Shown: positions 23,763 to 35,967 of the stretch, one piece after another
Position numbering within the stretch: the stretch's first letter is position 1
Layout of the letters: each line of letters opens with the position of its first letter
Assembly (NCBI GenBank): GCA_021234155.1
Contig: JAJEKV010000096.1
Coordinates: forward strand, 1,682,010 to 1,746,009
Direction of reading: 5' to 3'
DNA length: 64,000 bases
Source of the DNA: Isoetes taiwanensis
Taxonomy: Eukaryota; Streptophyta; Lycopodiopsida; Isoetales; Isoetaceae
Position numbers and translations under genes: made by a program
The notes under the pieces: generated by a model
What the model saw: the letters and a program-made list of their open reading frames with translations, nothing else
What the model was told of the DNA's origin: nothing
Database searches by the model: none

Positions 23763-23836
23763 TAACTAGTTTGCATGAAGCAAATCTTACAAGTTCGCAT
23801 AACCAGTTTGCATGAAGCAAATCTTACAAGTTCTTT
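23763..23836. repeat. ~30-bp direct repeat pair
   Basis: AGTTTGCATGAAGCAAATCT, followed by TACAAGTTC, occurs at about 23,767 and again about 41 bp later. Confidence 0.8.
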
Positions 23837-23954
23837 TCCTCTGGACATCTACAACAAAAGGGTTATCTGCTTTAATGCTCACAATTTGGGCACTTTGCCA
23901 ATGAAGTATGGGTGGTATTACCAAGGTTGTTGAAAACCACAGAGATCACCTACG

Positions 23955-26140
23955 CATCATGCATTAGCAAAAATATAGTTGCCTCTGGTATTTTTGAAAG
24001 GTTCTTGGGTTGTCCATTTTGTATGATAGAAGACTGTAAATTTCGTTCTGCAGCTAGTTTGAAAACAAGAAAATAAAAAAAGGTTGGCATTATATTGTTT
24101 GGTTCTTGAAGCCACTTTGCTCAGCATTTCCATTACACATTCAATATTTGCAGCAAAACCTTGCCAACAATTATGTGCATGTAAGAATCTAAGCTGGAAA
24201 ATACATTTTAGAAAGCTGATATCGTTCATTAAAACATAAGGGATACAACAAAATTGTAGAAGAACACCCCCATCTCACTGATCCACTTTTAAAAGCTGCT
24301 TCACGAAGCTGCTTTTTGCTGCAAACAAATTGAAGGGGCTAAAAAAGAAGAAGAGGATAAGAGACATGCTTCGGCTGCCTGTTTGTGGGGGGCTAATAGA
24401 GAAAACAAGATAGTTTGAAATTGCTATCAGCTACTACTGCCTCGTCTCGCTCTGCTTCCTCCTCCATGATACCTTTAACCTGAGTAGCCAGGTCTTGTCA
24501 GTAATGGTAAACTGGACAGTATTCTACTGAGCATAAGTTGCTACCATGGTATACCAAAAAACCACATTCTTGGTTGGCATTTAACCATAGTAGTCCAAGA
24601 TACGTCATTTTGTTGGAGCATTTGTTGTTGGAAAGGTTCCTTAAACAGCCCATACTGGGCATATGCTGCAACTGAAGGAAGTCTAAGAAACTACATCCCA
24701 CTTTAACATTTGGTTGAATACTATAAGAGCTTTATCAAGATGGGTCTGATTAGCATATACAGTAATGAACACATTCGAAGATACCTAATTTGGCTGAGAC
24801 ATTCGTTTAGTAAGGGCATGTACTCTAGCAAGCTTATAAAAAGATATTAGTGCACCATGACACAACATCACAACAAACCACATGCATATCTAGATTAAAC
24901 TTTTAGCATCTTCAGCTCGTTCAAAGACTTGCTATCACATGAAATTGAAAATGACTAATCTTAGTAGATTACTTAGAGGTTTGAATGGATAACTTGGTCA
25001 AACATTGTTTTAATAGCTTTGCATCATGCCTTTAACAGGCTGCAGATAGAGATCTCCAACCTCACAGACCTAATGATGCACTTTCTTGAGAAAACATTGT
25101 GGAACAAGCTGGACTGTAAGCTGCTTGAAAAACTAGGAAGGCGCGTCATCCATTAGCAAAAATATAGTTGCCTCTGGTAAAAAGGTTCTTGGGTCAAAAC
25201 TTGGTTCATTATGTGCAGGAACGTAGCAGAGGAAGACAAGACTGCAAATTTTGTTCTGCATGCTAGTTTCAAAACAAGAAAGTATTCTTAAAGCCACTTT
25301 GCTCAGCATTTCCATCACACATTCAATATTCGCAGCAAAACCTTCCAACAATTATGTGCATGTAAGAATCTAAGCTTCCAACAATTATGTGCATGTAAGA
25401 ATCTAAGCTGGAGAATACATTTTAGCAAAGGTGATGTCGTTCATTAAAACATAAGGCATACAACAAAATTGTAGAAGAACACCCCCATCTCACTGATCCA
25501 CTTTTAAAAGCTGCTTCACGAAGCTGCTTTTTGCTGCAAACAAATTGAAGGGGGCTAAAAAGAAGAAGAGGATGAGACCCATGCTTCGGCTGCCTGTTTG
25601 TGGGGGCTAGCCACAAGGTCTCCTCTCAACTGTAATATTACATGTTAAAAAATTTGTAGTCGCATTTCATTATGTGGAGTTCCATAAAAATATCCAGAAA
25701 GGGCATATTTGGTGTAAAGGGAACATTTCCAAGGGCATATTTGGTGTAAAGGGAACATTTCCAGAAAGCTTAAACAAAGTTAGATGGTATATTTCTGGAC
25801 TGAAATCAGGCAAGACAGTGTAGCTAGAGAAAGGTTCCTTAAACAGCCCATACTGGGCATATGCTGCAACTGAAGAAGTCTAAGAAACTACATCCCACTT
25901 TGGCATTTGGTTGAATACTATAAGAGCTTTATCAAGATGGGTCTGATTTGCATATACAGTAATGAATAGATTCAAAGATACCTAATTTGGCTGAGACATT
26001 CGTTTAATAAGGGCATGTGCTCTATCAAGCTTCCTTGCTGAGCATAAAAAGATATTAGTGCATTCCATGACACAGCATCACAATAAATCACACAAATGCA
26101 TGTAGTTACATGCATATCTAGATTAAACTTTTAGCACCTT
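23955..26140. repeat. Imperfect ~1.2-kb tandem duplication
   Basis: Blocks at 23,960-24,910 recur at 25,150-26,140 in the same order, offset by about 1.20 kb. Examples are ACATAAGG(G/C)ATACAACAAAA (24,232 and 25,450), AAAGGTTCCTTAAACAGCCC (24,632 and 25,830) and GCTTTATCAAGATGGGTCTG (about 24,729 and 25,926). Indels separate the blocks. No gene family is recognised in either copy. Confidence 0.8.
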
Positions 26141-26657
26141 CAACCCGTTGCTACAAAATATGTTGCAGATATGTTTGGGCTTGCGAAATATTGAAACCCC
26201 AAATATGAAAGCAAAGCTGGCGCACATGTGGTTCTTGCATGTCGGAATGTGAATTCCCATGTTCATGCATGTAATCATTTCCCTGCACTAGGCTGTGCAA
26301 ATCTTTGTGCTGGTCAAATATGTTCATGGATCATAAAACTCATAATATCTGTTGGACAAAGTATATCTCTTATACTGAATAGCTTGAAAGATCAAATTTG
26401 CACAGGGATTTGATGCTGCCACTGCCTTCGTTTCTCCACATCCTCTGTTATGGAAATTTAAAGAGAATGTTTAGCTTTAGCATAGGATCTGAAGGGAAAT
26501 TGAAGAAGGCCATCAAAGTGGTAAATGCATGTGCATCGTCTGTCATCACAAAGAGAAGGATGACAGGCAGTGAAGGGGCAATGAATTTACAGGAGAAAGT
26601 CCATGATTGTCTTTCTTAAGAGCTGTAATCATATAAAATGGAAGAAAACAAGGGTAC

Positions 26658-26770
26658 CTTTCCTTGTTCTCGACCAGGTGCCAACTGCCAAGTCAGCAGA
26701 AGGTAGCTCATCATATATGGAGAACAAGATTGTTGTGCTCCATGTGGAGTTGGAAGCCTTAGGGGAAACG
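26658..26770 (-). other. Candidate spliced exon, family unknown
   Basis: On the minus strand a TTTATTACAG acceptor precedes 113 nt that are open in two frames and are followed by a GTACCC donor. One frame reads NSTWSTTILFSIYDELPSAD, which has a protein-like composition. The family is not recognised and the exon could be spurious. Confidence 0.28.
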
Positions 26771-27575
26771 CTGTAATAAACATGTAATAAAAGTGTACAA
26801 GGTTAAAAGCAACTTTGGAACAGGAGAACAAGTCTATACATCCACAATACTGCAATGTGTGTTTTCTAATGCAGGGTATATAGGGCTATATCAGATGCAA
26901 TCATAGAATTACCTTGGTTGAAATATTACGCACTTGAAGAGTAGGCTGCAGTCCTAAATTCTGAAAGTTTGAGTGCAATAAGAATGCACAAGATTCACTG
27001 GTTAAAAGCAGACACAAAATATGTAAACATCAGATTACATTCATTTGGCATTATATCCAAACACGGTATATAGTAGATACTAGTCACACACTGTACTAGT
27101 GCTAAAGAAGCTCTCAAAAACTCTGCTTGTATTGTAATTTGAACAAGCTATATAGATGCTAGGCACAATATACTAACAAAAAAGTGCCGTACTTGCATAC
27201 TTGCTGTGCATGTGCAGCATAATATTATCTACTGCAGATAAACCATATAAGGCGTAGCATAAGAGTAAGTGGTATACTTGCTACCAAAAAGTAGACAATG
27301 CTGATTTGCAGTGACTGACAAGCTCTCAGATCAGTACCAAGCTCTGAAGAAGCAAAGAAATATGATGCCTATTGACGGTTTAGGTAAATGGCATGTAAAT
27401 CTTCATAAAGTAAAGCTTTGAGGGTTTGTTTAATCTGTTTAAATCTTCATAAAATAAAGCTCTTTGCTCTAATTTCAAAAGCTAAAATGCAAAATTTAAG
27501 AAAATCGGCAAGGAGACAGGCATTATAGGTGCACTAGAGGAAAAAAGAAAAAAGAAAACCTTCTTTGATTTTCAC

Positions 27576-27639
27576 CTTCAGGCCGCTGGATGATGTCGTT
27601 CGAATCTCCCAACACAGGCGAAGGACGTGACGTCGCCAT
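27576..27639 (-). other. Candidate first exon of a minus-strand gene
   Basis: An ATG in good context (ATAATGGCG) opens MATSRPSPVLGDSND and runs 21 codons to a GAAG/GTGAAA donor. The local rise in GC and the absence of repeats are consistent with a host gene 5' end. The gene would run left through 26-27 kb. No family is recognised, and the exon chain cannot be established from sequence alone. Confidence 0.3.
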
Positions 27640-27649
27640 TATGACCAAG

Positions 27650-28660
27650 CATGCAAGATTCGTAAGGAACAAGTCCCTAATCTATAGGCAAACTATGGAA
27701 CTTTCGAGACTCTGATCCGGATAAATACAGCAGTCAAACAGGAAGGAAAACAACGAGTCAGCTTGACAAGGAAAGAAGAACGGCGGCATTCTTTTTTGGC
27801 GACCTATTCTATCTCCGTATTATTTTTTCGCCTTTTCTAATTTCGGAGGCCGTCGATGCTAGAAAAATTAGATCCAATGTTCATAAGCACTGCCACATCA
27901 TTTTTCGCTGAGGTGGAGGCGATACGTGGATAGCCTAGAATTGCAAGGAAGTTGCACGGTTGGTTAGGCTGGCGTGCTAAAAATAATAATAATAAATAAA
28001 ATTCTTCAAAAAAAAAATCTCTGTTTTGGTGTGTTATGGGAGCTATATACTGAATGGTTCATATGGTTTAACGGTTCAATGGTTTATATGTTCTTCATGG
28101 TGTTTTTTGAATTTTTATTTTTTTTCCCAACCAAAAAAACAAGATCTCCCATAACACATCAAAAATAAAATAAAGTAACCAATCTAAGGTGATGGTATGT
28201 ACCATTCCAAACTTTAACAAGAGCTCAATCTTAAAAGAGCTAGATCTATCAAGGAAATCAAGCAAGTTTAAAGAACATTTCATTTATGGATAGCCATTGA
28301 AGTGTAATGCATCTGACTATGTAGATCAGGGCTCTCTTGTTCCAGCAAATCAAGCAACTTTAAAGAACATTTTATTTCTGGTAGTTACTCACCTATTCAA
28401 ATAGGACTCAAATGAGATAATGCCAATGGAAGGATGAATTTGAATTCCTGCAAGATAACGCCAAGGGAAGGATGAGTTTGAAATAAGTAGCCGGGATAAG
28501 TGAAATGCATGGGCGAGTCATTGATTCGAACTGCCCACGATGTCTCTTAACTATCAAGCACGTGAGACAACTTATCCCAGAGGTAGGCTCGTATAATAGA
28601 ATCAGACACCGCCTTGCAAATACCATGCATTAAGATAGTCTAAGGCCCGAAGGTAAATTT
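27650..28660. other. Unassigned spacer with small direct repeats
   Basis: The segment AATCAAGCAAGTTTAAAGAA near 28,257 recurs with changes near 28,346. A GGAAGGATGA(A/G)TTTGAA motif occurs at 28,429 and 28,466. The sequence CAGTTCGAATCAATGACTCG (minus, about 28,510-28,530) resembles a tRNA-type B box, possibly an old SINE. No gene is seen. Confidence 0.35.
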
Positions 28661-28661
28661 A

Positions 28662-29056
28662 TGAGAAGCAGTGGCAGTAGGTCAAAGTCAAAGTCAAAGT
28701 CAAAGTGGCGGGCACCCCCTACCCGGGTGTTGCTGGGCTCGCTAGAAACACACAGACACCCCCTGCCCGCCACTTAGGGTTTGCGTTGACCAGTCAAAGT
28801 CAAAGTCAACTAGGGCCGAATTTTAAGGAAGGCAAGTCTATCTACTCCTGATTTTTAGGCAAGTTGAAGAACTTTCTATATGAAGGGGATGAACAATTTG
28901 ACAAGTGGATGCACCCGGATTGGAAGGAAAATATGGAGATAAATACTGGAGTAAGGCATAGACAAGAGGGCTTGCAGGTCGAAATATGAAGCAGGAGATT
29001 GTTTAAGCGCCTGATTGATCTTGTTGTCAGTGTATTGAGTTCGTATCAGTTTATTG
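28662..29056 (+). repeat. Left terminal repeat of the copia element
   Basis: It begins TGAGAAGCAGTGGCAGTAGG and then carries GTCAAA hexamer repeats. It contains a perfect 10-bp inverted repeat, GTGGCGGGCA at 28,705-28,714 and TGCCCGCCAC at 28,764-28,773. It also holds a gag-like stub (NFLYEGDEQFDKWMHPDW in one frame). The exact 3' border is uncertain. Confidence 0.85.
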
Positions 29057-29784
29057 GTAAGGATGAAGGTGTTAAACTTCGTGAAGCATATGGTATTTTG
29101 ACCAGCAAAGTTGGGGCTTCAATTTTGCTGAAGATAAGGGGAAAGTCCCCTAGTGATATTTGGAAGTTCCTGCTCAAAAACTATGAGGAAAAAACGTCAT
29201 CTCAGATTGATGTTCTTGATAAAGCACTTAGGATGCTAAGGGTAAAAGAAGGTGATGACTTACCAAAGTTTTTCTCTAAGTTTGATAACATTGTGGCAGA
29301 CTTAGAAGGTGCTGGGGTGTTGCTGACTGAACAACAAAAATTATTGCATGTAGCAAGAGCAGTTGAGGGGAACAAGCAGTTGTCAACTCTTATTAGGAAT
29401 GTGGCCAAAACCAGAGAGGCAGCAGAAGAAATGATTCGAACAGAGTTTGAACAAAATAAGGTATTGTATGATGATGACATTGAAGATAATGTTGAAGTGT
29501 TGTATGCAGGTAAGGGCAAAGCAAAGTTTTCAGGAAAAAGTGCTAAAGATAAGAGTGAAATAGGTCCTTGTTTTCACTGCAAAGCAAAAGGGCATTTAAA
29601 GATAAGTTGTCCTAAATTGAAAGAGGTTGAGTGCTTTAACCTGTGGAGGCAGAGGTCACTTAAAACAAGTGCTCAAGCAAAGAAAATGAATAGAGGCGAC
29701 CAAGTAGAGGAAGAAATTATTCTAGAGGTCGAGGAAGAAATCCGATACACAAAGGTCCTTTGTAAATTTGGTGCAAGATATTGA
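28999..29784 (+). pseudogene. Copia Gag (UBN2-type) with zinc knuckle
   Basis: The frame contains LREAYGILTSKVGASILLKI, DIWKFLLKNYEE, QIDVLDKALRMLRVKEGDDL and AEEMIRTEF, the usual copia capsid-type blocks. CFHCKAKGHLKISC follows as a CCHC nucleic-acid-binding knuckle, with an acidic, Lys/Glu-rich tail. The open frame has no ATG at its left end and runs out of the left terminal repeat, so the true N-terminus is lost. Gag would form the particle that packages the element RNA. It is followed by a frameshift into the protease region. Confidence 0.85.
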
Positions 29785-30014
29785 AGAAGAATCAAGTGAA
29801 GAGGATGAAGATCTTTGAGGTAAGTAATTATGACATTTTGGTTGTTTCAAAAGAAAAATCTAATAATGATGATGAAATGTTAATATTAGATAGTGGAGCG
29901 AAAAAATCCGTGACCGTTCAGTCAAATTATTCAAGGAGGAAAAAAGAAGGAAGGATTAAGCATATCAAGTTAGGAAATGGGAAGTTGCAAGATGTTCAAT
30001 GCACGGAATGTTAG
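29781..30014 (+). pseudogene. Copia aspartic protease remnant
   Basis: EMLILDSGAKKSVT contains the D-S-G active-site triplet of retroviral-type aspartic proteases in its usual place between Gag and integrase. Only about 75 codons remain in frame. Confidence 0.75.
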
Positions 30015-30634
30015 AATTGTTTGACCTTCAAGGGAAAGCAAGAAACTTGAAGGATGTTTTGTGTGTACCTTCACTAGTCGAATTTAATTTACATTTACGC
30101 TTAGTGGACATGGATTACACTGTTGTTTTTGACAAGTATCAATGTAAAGTGCTTTTGAATAATGAGATCAAATTTCTTGGAAGAAGATTTGGTAATTTGT
30201 TTGCATTGGATAGTGGTTGTTTGCCCAGTGTTAATTCTGTTATGATTCCAGATATGGACACTTGGCATCTGAGGTTATGTCATGTTAATCATAGCACCAT
30301 AGATACTATGATTAAACAAAAAGTAATCAAAGCAAAAAATGAAGTTGATGAGCCAAGAATCTGCCTAGGTTGCATGCTAGGAAAACATGCAAGATTGCCT
30401 TTTAAAAGGGCAAAGAGAAAAACCAAAGGGGTGTTGGAGCTAGTGCATACAGATCTCTGTGGCCCTCTTAATGTTAGAGGAATATCCGGAAAAAGGTATT
30501 TCATTACCTTTATTGATGACTTTAGTAGAAAGACAACATGCATGTGTCTTAGAACTAAAGATCAAGCCTTTGAGGCTTATAAAATGTTTGCTGCAGAAGT
30601 GGAATTAGATCTCTACTGCTTTCTTGAATGCTGA
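29999..30634 (+). pseudogene. Copia integrase, truncated (zinc domain + start of core)
   Basis: WHLRLCHVNHSTIDTMIK and CLGCMLGKHARLPF form the HHCC zinc-binding GAG-pre-integrase domain. ELVHTDLCGPLNVRGISGKR and FITFIDDFSRKT give the first catalytic Asp segment of the core. The later Asp and Glu of the DDE triad are gone: after KMFAAEVELDL the sequence jumps to the RT region. The deletion point is near 30,615. Confidence 0.88.
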
Positions 30635-30959
30635 CTTGGAGGAGGATATCTTTATGATGCAACCTCCTGGCTTTGAGCAAGGGAAAGATAAAGTGTGGAA
30701 ACTTAAAAAGGCTGTATATGGGCTGAGACAGTCACCAAGACAATGGTATATTTGCATGGACTCATATTTAAGGGAACAAGGTTTTATAAAACTAAAGGAT
30801 GATGGAAATATTTATTTATTTAAGGATGGGAATGAAGTATGCTATATTGCATTATATGTGGATGACAATGTGATGGTTAGTAGCAATCTTGATGTGCTAC
30901 AAAAATGCAAAGACATTCTCAAGAATCGATTTAAAATGACAGACTTGGGCTTAACTTAA
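30624..30959 (+). pseudogene. Copia reverse transcriptase, central part
   Basis: NADLEEDIFMMQPPGFEQGK, WKLKKAVYGLRQSPRQWY and ALYVDDNVMVSSN are copia RT blocks, the last holding the YVDD catalytic motif. The N-terminal fingers are missing because of the upstream deletion, so DNA synthesis by this copy is not possible. Confidence 0.9.
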
Positions 30960-31803
30960 AAGTTTTTAGGAATTGAAGTCTTCAGAGATAGAGACAAACA
31001 GGTTCTTACTTTGACACAAGGTGAGAATATTGCAGGCATGCTCAAAAGATTCAATATGGAAGATTGTAAGGTGGTAAAAACTCCCATGGTTCCAGGTAAC
31101 AAACTAACCTTGAATTTGAATGATGACAGTCGAAAATGGAAAACATTCCATATCAAGAGTTAGTTGGTCGCTTACTATATTTATCTAGTCACACAAGACC
31201 CGATATTTCATTTGCGAAAATAATATTCTAAGTAGATACTTGTCATAACTTTGAAAGGAGCACCGGCAAAAGGCCTAAGAGGGTTCTAAGATATTTGAAA
31301 GGAACCGAGATTATGGGATACAATTTAATTCGATAACATGGAGTTGCTATCATACCGTGATTCAGATTGGGGGGAGACCCCGATGAAAGAAAATCAACTT
31401 CGTGAATTATTTGCATGCTAGGAGGAGGGCCCATCTCATGGAAATGCAGGAAACAAAAGGCAATAGCACCGCCATCCGCAGAAGCGTAATATGCAAAATT
31501 TGCAACCCTTTGCCGCTAAGGAAATAGTATGGAGTGAAAGGTTGCTACAAGAAATAGGTATAGAGCAAAGAAAACCTTTGAAATTGCTTTCTCGACAAAT
31601 TTCGCCAGTTGCATAGGAATGACGAAAAAATCCAATACAACATGAAAGGACCAAGCATATCGAAATGGAGATGCATTTCATAAGGGATTTAGTGAAGAAA
31701 AGAATCATTGAACTGCAATATGTTCAAACTGAAATGCAGTTGGCAGATATTTTGACAAAGGCTTTGACAGAGTTAAAATTTAGTAGACTGAGACATATGA
31801 TCA
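30960..31803 (+). pseudogene. Copia RT tail and RNase H, stop-interrupted
   Basis: Blocks in shifting frames are FLGIEVFRDR, MLKRFNMEDCKVVKTPM, LYLSSHTRPDISFAK, DPDERKSTS, CMLGGGPISWKCRKQKAIAP and QYVQTEMQLADILTKAL. They match the thumb and the RNase H end of copia Pol in the right order. At least six stops interrupt it. Confidence 0.85.
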
Positions 31804-31866
31804 GTTGCAAGGAAAAATAACATGAAGGGAAAGTGTTAAATGGTGTCATGTTATTTGGGAGACCTA

Positions 31867-32257
31867 TGAGAAGCAGTGGCAGTAGGTCAAAGTCAAAGTC
31901 AAAGTCAAAGTGGCGGGCACCCCCTACCCGGGTGTTGCTGGGCTCGCTAGAAACACACAGACACCCCCTGCCCGCCACTTAGGGTTTGCGTTGACCAGTC
32001 AAAGTCAAAGTCAACTAGGGCCGAATTTTAAGGAAGGCAAGTCTATCTACTCCTGATTTTTAGGCAAGTTGAAGAACTTTCTATATGAAGGGGATGAACA
32101 ATTTGACAAGTGGATGCACCCGGATTGGAAGGAAAATATGGAGATAAATACTGGAGTAAGGCATAGACAAGAGGGCTTGCAGGTCGAAATATGAAGCAGG
32201 AGATTGTTTAAGCGCCTGATTGATCTTGTTGTCAGTGTATTGAGTATCAGTTTATTG
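31867..32257 (+). repeat. Right terminal repeat of the copia element
   Basis: It matches the left repeat almost base for base, including the 10-bp inverted arms and the gag-like stub, so the insertion is fairly recent. It lacks four bases (TTCG) near the 3' end compared with the left copy. Confidence 0.85.
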
Positions 32258-32929
32258 AATACATTATTTTCAAATTCTAACAAAATTGAATGCCATTCTA
32301 AAGGCATAAATAAAATCTTGAAGATCAGATTGTGTGTCATATATTATATACCTGTTACAAATCTTTGAGTATTACCCTGCAAGAAATTGAGACACAATTT
32401 TAAACTAGAATGTAATGCAACCAGAAGATACTTCAAGTGGCCAAATATCATGGAAACCAAGAAACTATTATAAGTAAGAGAAATGCATAGCTTTGTTTAT
32501 CTTTCTATTATAGATGACAAGAACTAATACGTGAGTGAACTGACAGGAAAATAAAGTAGTCTTTTTTTTCCTTTGTCTGACTGGATAAATAGAAGAAATA
32601 AAAATAATACTCAAAACACATTTCAATTCTCGAAATCAACAGAGGTTATTGAGAGCGAAGGGCATAGCCAGTTTGATTTTGTCCAAAGAATGCAGAATAC
32701 TCGGAGCTCAACGTACTCTAAGACTAGTGGCAGCAATCTAATGGAAACTATTTTTGCAGCCTTTGATGCAGAACTTTATATGCTTTTAAGGATGAATGAT
32801 TTACATAGATGCCAAGAGAGGCCTTCACATTCTTTTGCTGACATTAAAGTGCGGATAAACAAGGACAGATTCGAGTTTTAGAAGAATGAAAAGCAAGGTA
32901 AAAACTAAGGGCCCAACCATTGAGAGTTC
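32258..32929. other. Unassigned spacer
   Basis: There is one open stretch at about 32,573-32,881 on the plus strand with no ATG at its start and no recognised family. Nothing else is supported. Confidence 0.35.
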
Positions 32930-32964
32930 AGAATAGAATAGAATAGAATAGAATAGAATAGAAT
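32930..32964. repeat. (AGAAT)n microsatellite, tail of the LINE
   Basis: About seven copies of GAATA. On the element strand it reads as an ATTCT repeat directly after GGACGATAAAAACA. Confidence 0.95.
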
Positions 32965-34111
32965 TGTTTTTATCGTCCACGGAGACCAATCGGCCTATGG
33001 GACCCAATACAAAAAGCGCAGCAATCCACATTACCGCCTCGATTAAAAACCCCCACCAAGGGTTTTCGAGGGAAAACCGCGGCAATAAGATCTGGCGACA
33101 ATGATTAAATGGTTGATCAGGCATATCCGAGCCCCTCAAGTCCAAAGACTTCCTGAATGTATGATCCGAAAGTGAGCGCACCGGGTCGTGCCCAAGAATA
33201 TGTGTAGCGCTCTCATCGCCTAATCAATCGAGCATAGCGGTCCGAATCTGATCATATACCGCAGCTCGGAAAGTGTGACACTCATCCTCAACAGCTCCGC
33301 CCTGCAAAGACCGACAAACCCTATCTCGCCGTGGCTCCCAATCCATCGCCCCGTCTCAATCCGGAGATGGTGGGCACCTGTCGCGAATGGAGGCGATATG
33401 CTTGCGCTTTTTCATGGGCGATATGAACGTAGGTAGCGCCAGGGGCCTCGTTCTAATGTGGGATTTATGTGTTTGCTTGTAATGTGTCGTTTTGACTTGC
33501 TCCGTGGCCCCGAATCCCAAAGCTTGCTGGAGAAACAAGCATCAAGGTAACATCTCAGTCGCCGCGACCGCCTGTTTCTACCGATGCACATGTGTGCCCT
33601 GGACATTCCATCGAAGTTAGCCATCGCACTCTTTTATCCTTCCAACAATTCTTGAGTCGTTGTGGTCCCATTGCCAACGCATAAGCCAAGTGCGGTAGAC
33701 GATCATCATCCATATTTACCACCTTCCGAAATAGACGATGTGTCTATCAAGGGCCGCCACGGGCGTGGCAGAAACCTATCTCCCCGCAACAAAATCTGAT
33801 ATGGGACCGTGGATTTCACTCCGAAAAGCCCCTGTGCTAAGAAGGCCTTCGCACTGCTTCCAAGTCGCCCAAGTAGCAAGGGACACCATCGGGCCCCGCA
33901 CTTCAATCCCCTACAAAAGAATCCGCTCTACCAATACCCTGAACAGATGTGCCTGATGTCCCCAATCATATAATTCTGCTCTGTGGTTATTGTTCTGCAT
34001 TGCATAAAGTGCTTTCCAGCCTGCTGCTACACGCAATCTTATGGAAGTATCCCAGCATAGTGTAGAAGGAAACTCCACTCCCAGATACTTGTAGGTGGGT
34101 GTCACCTCCAC
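32960..34111 (-). pseudogene. LINE ORF2 C-terminal region
   Basis: After the RT, TPTYKYLGVEFPSTLCWDTS and RVAAGWKALYAMQN represent the usual post-RT YLG segment. Further on, VCRSLQGGAVEDECHTFRA resembles the Cys/His-containing C-terminal segment of plant LINEs. Stops at several points show decay. Confidence 0.65.
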
Positions 34112-34120
34112 TTGTTGCCC

Positions 34121-34950
34121 TTAATAAGTAAATGAAGGAGGTCTTGGATGGCGCGAGAATGAGATTAGGACCACCTTAGTCTTGGCCAAATCGACGTTCA
34201 TGTATGTGGCCTGGCAGAATGTATCCAGAGCATCTAGGTGAGACTGCATATCCTCTGGAGTGTGAGCTAAGAGGTCAACATCGTCTGCATAGATGAGTTG
34301 CCTGAGGACCTGATGCAAAAGTTGGGTCCCGCCAACCCCATTGTCCATGAGCCAGGGTTCCAACTGGTCAATGTACAGACCAAACAATGTTGGGGAAAGA
34401 GGACATCCCTGGCGGACCCCAATACTGCTAGTGAATGGTTGTCACGTCATCCGCATCTGGCCTGAACAACTCTCGCATAACCCGGTATAATCGTGATTTT
34501 GCATATCCACGAGAAATCTCCAGCTTTCGCAATCTTTCCCATAACTTTTCCCGAGGCACAGTGTCAAAAGCCTTCGCAAAGTCAACAAAGCAACAATACA
34601 GGTCCCGCCGACGGTTTCTGCTATCCTCAACCAAAGTCCTCAATGTGAAGATATGATCAATGGTTGAATGTCGGGGTCTGAATCCTGCTTGCGTGAGAGC
34701 TCGCACACCTGTTGCTTCTGCCCACCTGGTCAACGGTTGCTCAATAATGCCAGCTAGCAGTTTGGCAAACACCGAACTGACCATGATTGTTCGGTAATTG
34801 GTTGGACTATGTGGATCTCCTGCCTTGTAAATGGGGACAACTCTGCTTGTGGTCCACTGCTGGGGGAATCCTTCCTGCAGCGCTCTGTTGAACATAGTTA
34901 CCGCAATGTCTATGTCCAGAATTTTTTGCGGAAGGATGTTTCCAGAGGCT
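34121..34950 (-). pseudogene. LINE reverse transcriptase
   Basis: Blocks in order are VPIYKAGDPHSPTNYRTI (motif 1-2 region), QAGFRPRHSTIDHIFTLR, FVDFAKAFDTV (motif A with catalytic Asp), GVRQGCPLSPTLF (motif B), and LIYADDVDLLAH with the YADD motif C at 34,280-34,291. A frameshift near 34,430 separates motifs A and B. The arrangement is that of non-LTR elements that prime on nicked target DNA. The first fingers residues and the upstream endonuclease are missing. Confidence 0.9.
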
Positions 34951-35967
34951 GCTGTTAGACAAAGATTAGTTAGTGCAATAGCATATGAACCAGTAAATAA
35001 AATGTCGTATGTAATAATGATGCAAGAATCATGAGAGGAATCGAAGAAAAGACAGTCTGTGCTAACCTTAGCGCCAAAACTTGCTGGGGCATGGCCCAAA
35101 GAACCAATGCAAACAGAGCAATCAAACTAATGCAACAAAATGGAACAGACAGACTAACAAAGCAATGAGGAGTCAGCCAAAACAACAATATGAGCAATGG
35201 AACTGTAAAAGCAGAAGAACTACATAGATAAAGGAAAACCTAGTGACAACATGGGCTAAACAATAGAAGGCCAAAACATTAAGATAAAGACATTGAGTGA
35301 TACCTCAAGAAGGAGCTAATGGCATAAATTGAAAAGGTGATGCATAAACGAAGGACAAGGGACTCAAGATGAATTCCCAATATATCCTGAACACAATCAA
35401 AGCTGCTGAGAACTAAAAGAAACAAATGGAGCTATATGGGATAAAAGATGATTAGAACCCAACAAACTGATAAGGCAAGTGAATACTAGTGACTAGCAGG
35501 ATATAAGAACCGAACGGGGTGCAAGGAACCAAAAGGTAACATGGAAAATGATACTAACAAAGCGAGGTGATGAAAATAGGCTCTAATGGGTAGGGCAACC
35601 TGAATGAAGACAAATAAAAGGATAGGAAACCATGAAGTCTGACTCACAAAGCATATAACAAGTGAAGTTGAAGGTCAAGATGATGAGCAATAAAACTATG
35701 AACCTGACTCACAAAGCATATAACAAGTGAAGTTGAAGGTCAAGATGATGAGCAATAAAACTATGAACAAGGAAAAATGTGACAACAAAGCCAAACAAGA
35801 ATAACGAGACTAAAAGAATAAATCCAAAATAAATCAACCCAACCAACCAACTATGGAGCAAGCAGAGCAAGATGGCACAAATATAATTAAAGGCAACAAA
35901 AAACTGGCCACTAGAAAAGGAAGGTCAACTGGAAATCAGGCAATTTAAAAATTAGGGTTGAAAGACT
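34951..35967. other. Purine-rich spacer with a 65-bp tandem duplication
   Basis: CTGACTCACAAAGCATATAA begins at 35,639 and 35,704, and the 65-bp segment is duplicated almost perfectly. The rest is A/G-rich with no gene. Confidence 0.6.

Larger units (their letters stand above)
28662..32257 (+). mobile_element. Internally deleted Ty1/copia retrotransposon
   Basis: Two direct repeats of about 390 bp flank a gag-protease-integrase-RT-RNase H order, with integrase ahead of RT, which is diagnostic of Ty1/copia. The internal region is only about 2.8 kb because the end of integrase and the start of RT are deleted near 30,615, and no clear primer-binding site remains. Frameshifts and stops are scattered. 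It is non-autonomous. The flanking 5-mers, ATTTA before 28,662 and GTTTA after about 32,250, differ by one base and are at best an eroded target-site duplication. Confidence 0.92.
32930..34950 (-). mobile_element. 5'-truncated LINE (non-LTR retrotransposon)
   Basis: The minus strand carries a LINE-type RT, then about 1.3 kb of C-terminal region and 3' UTR, and ends in an ATTCT pentamer tail at 32,930-32,964. Homology begins within the RT fingers near 34,950, which is typical 5' truncation. Stops and frameshifts are common. Endonuclease and ORF1 are absent. Confidence 0.88.

Noticed and set aside
32573-32881. 102-codon plus-strand open frame
   Set aside because: No ATG at its start, no homology recognised and no splice context.
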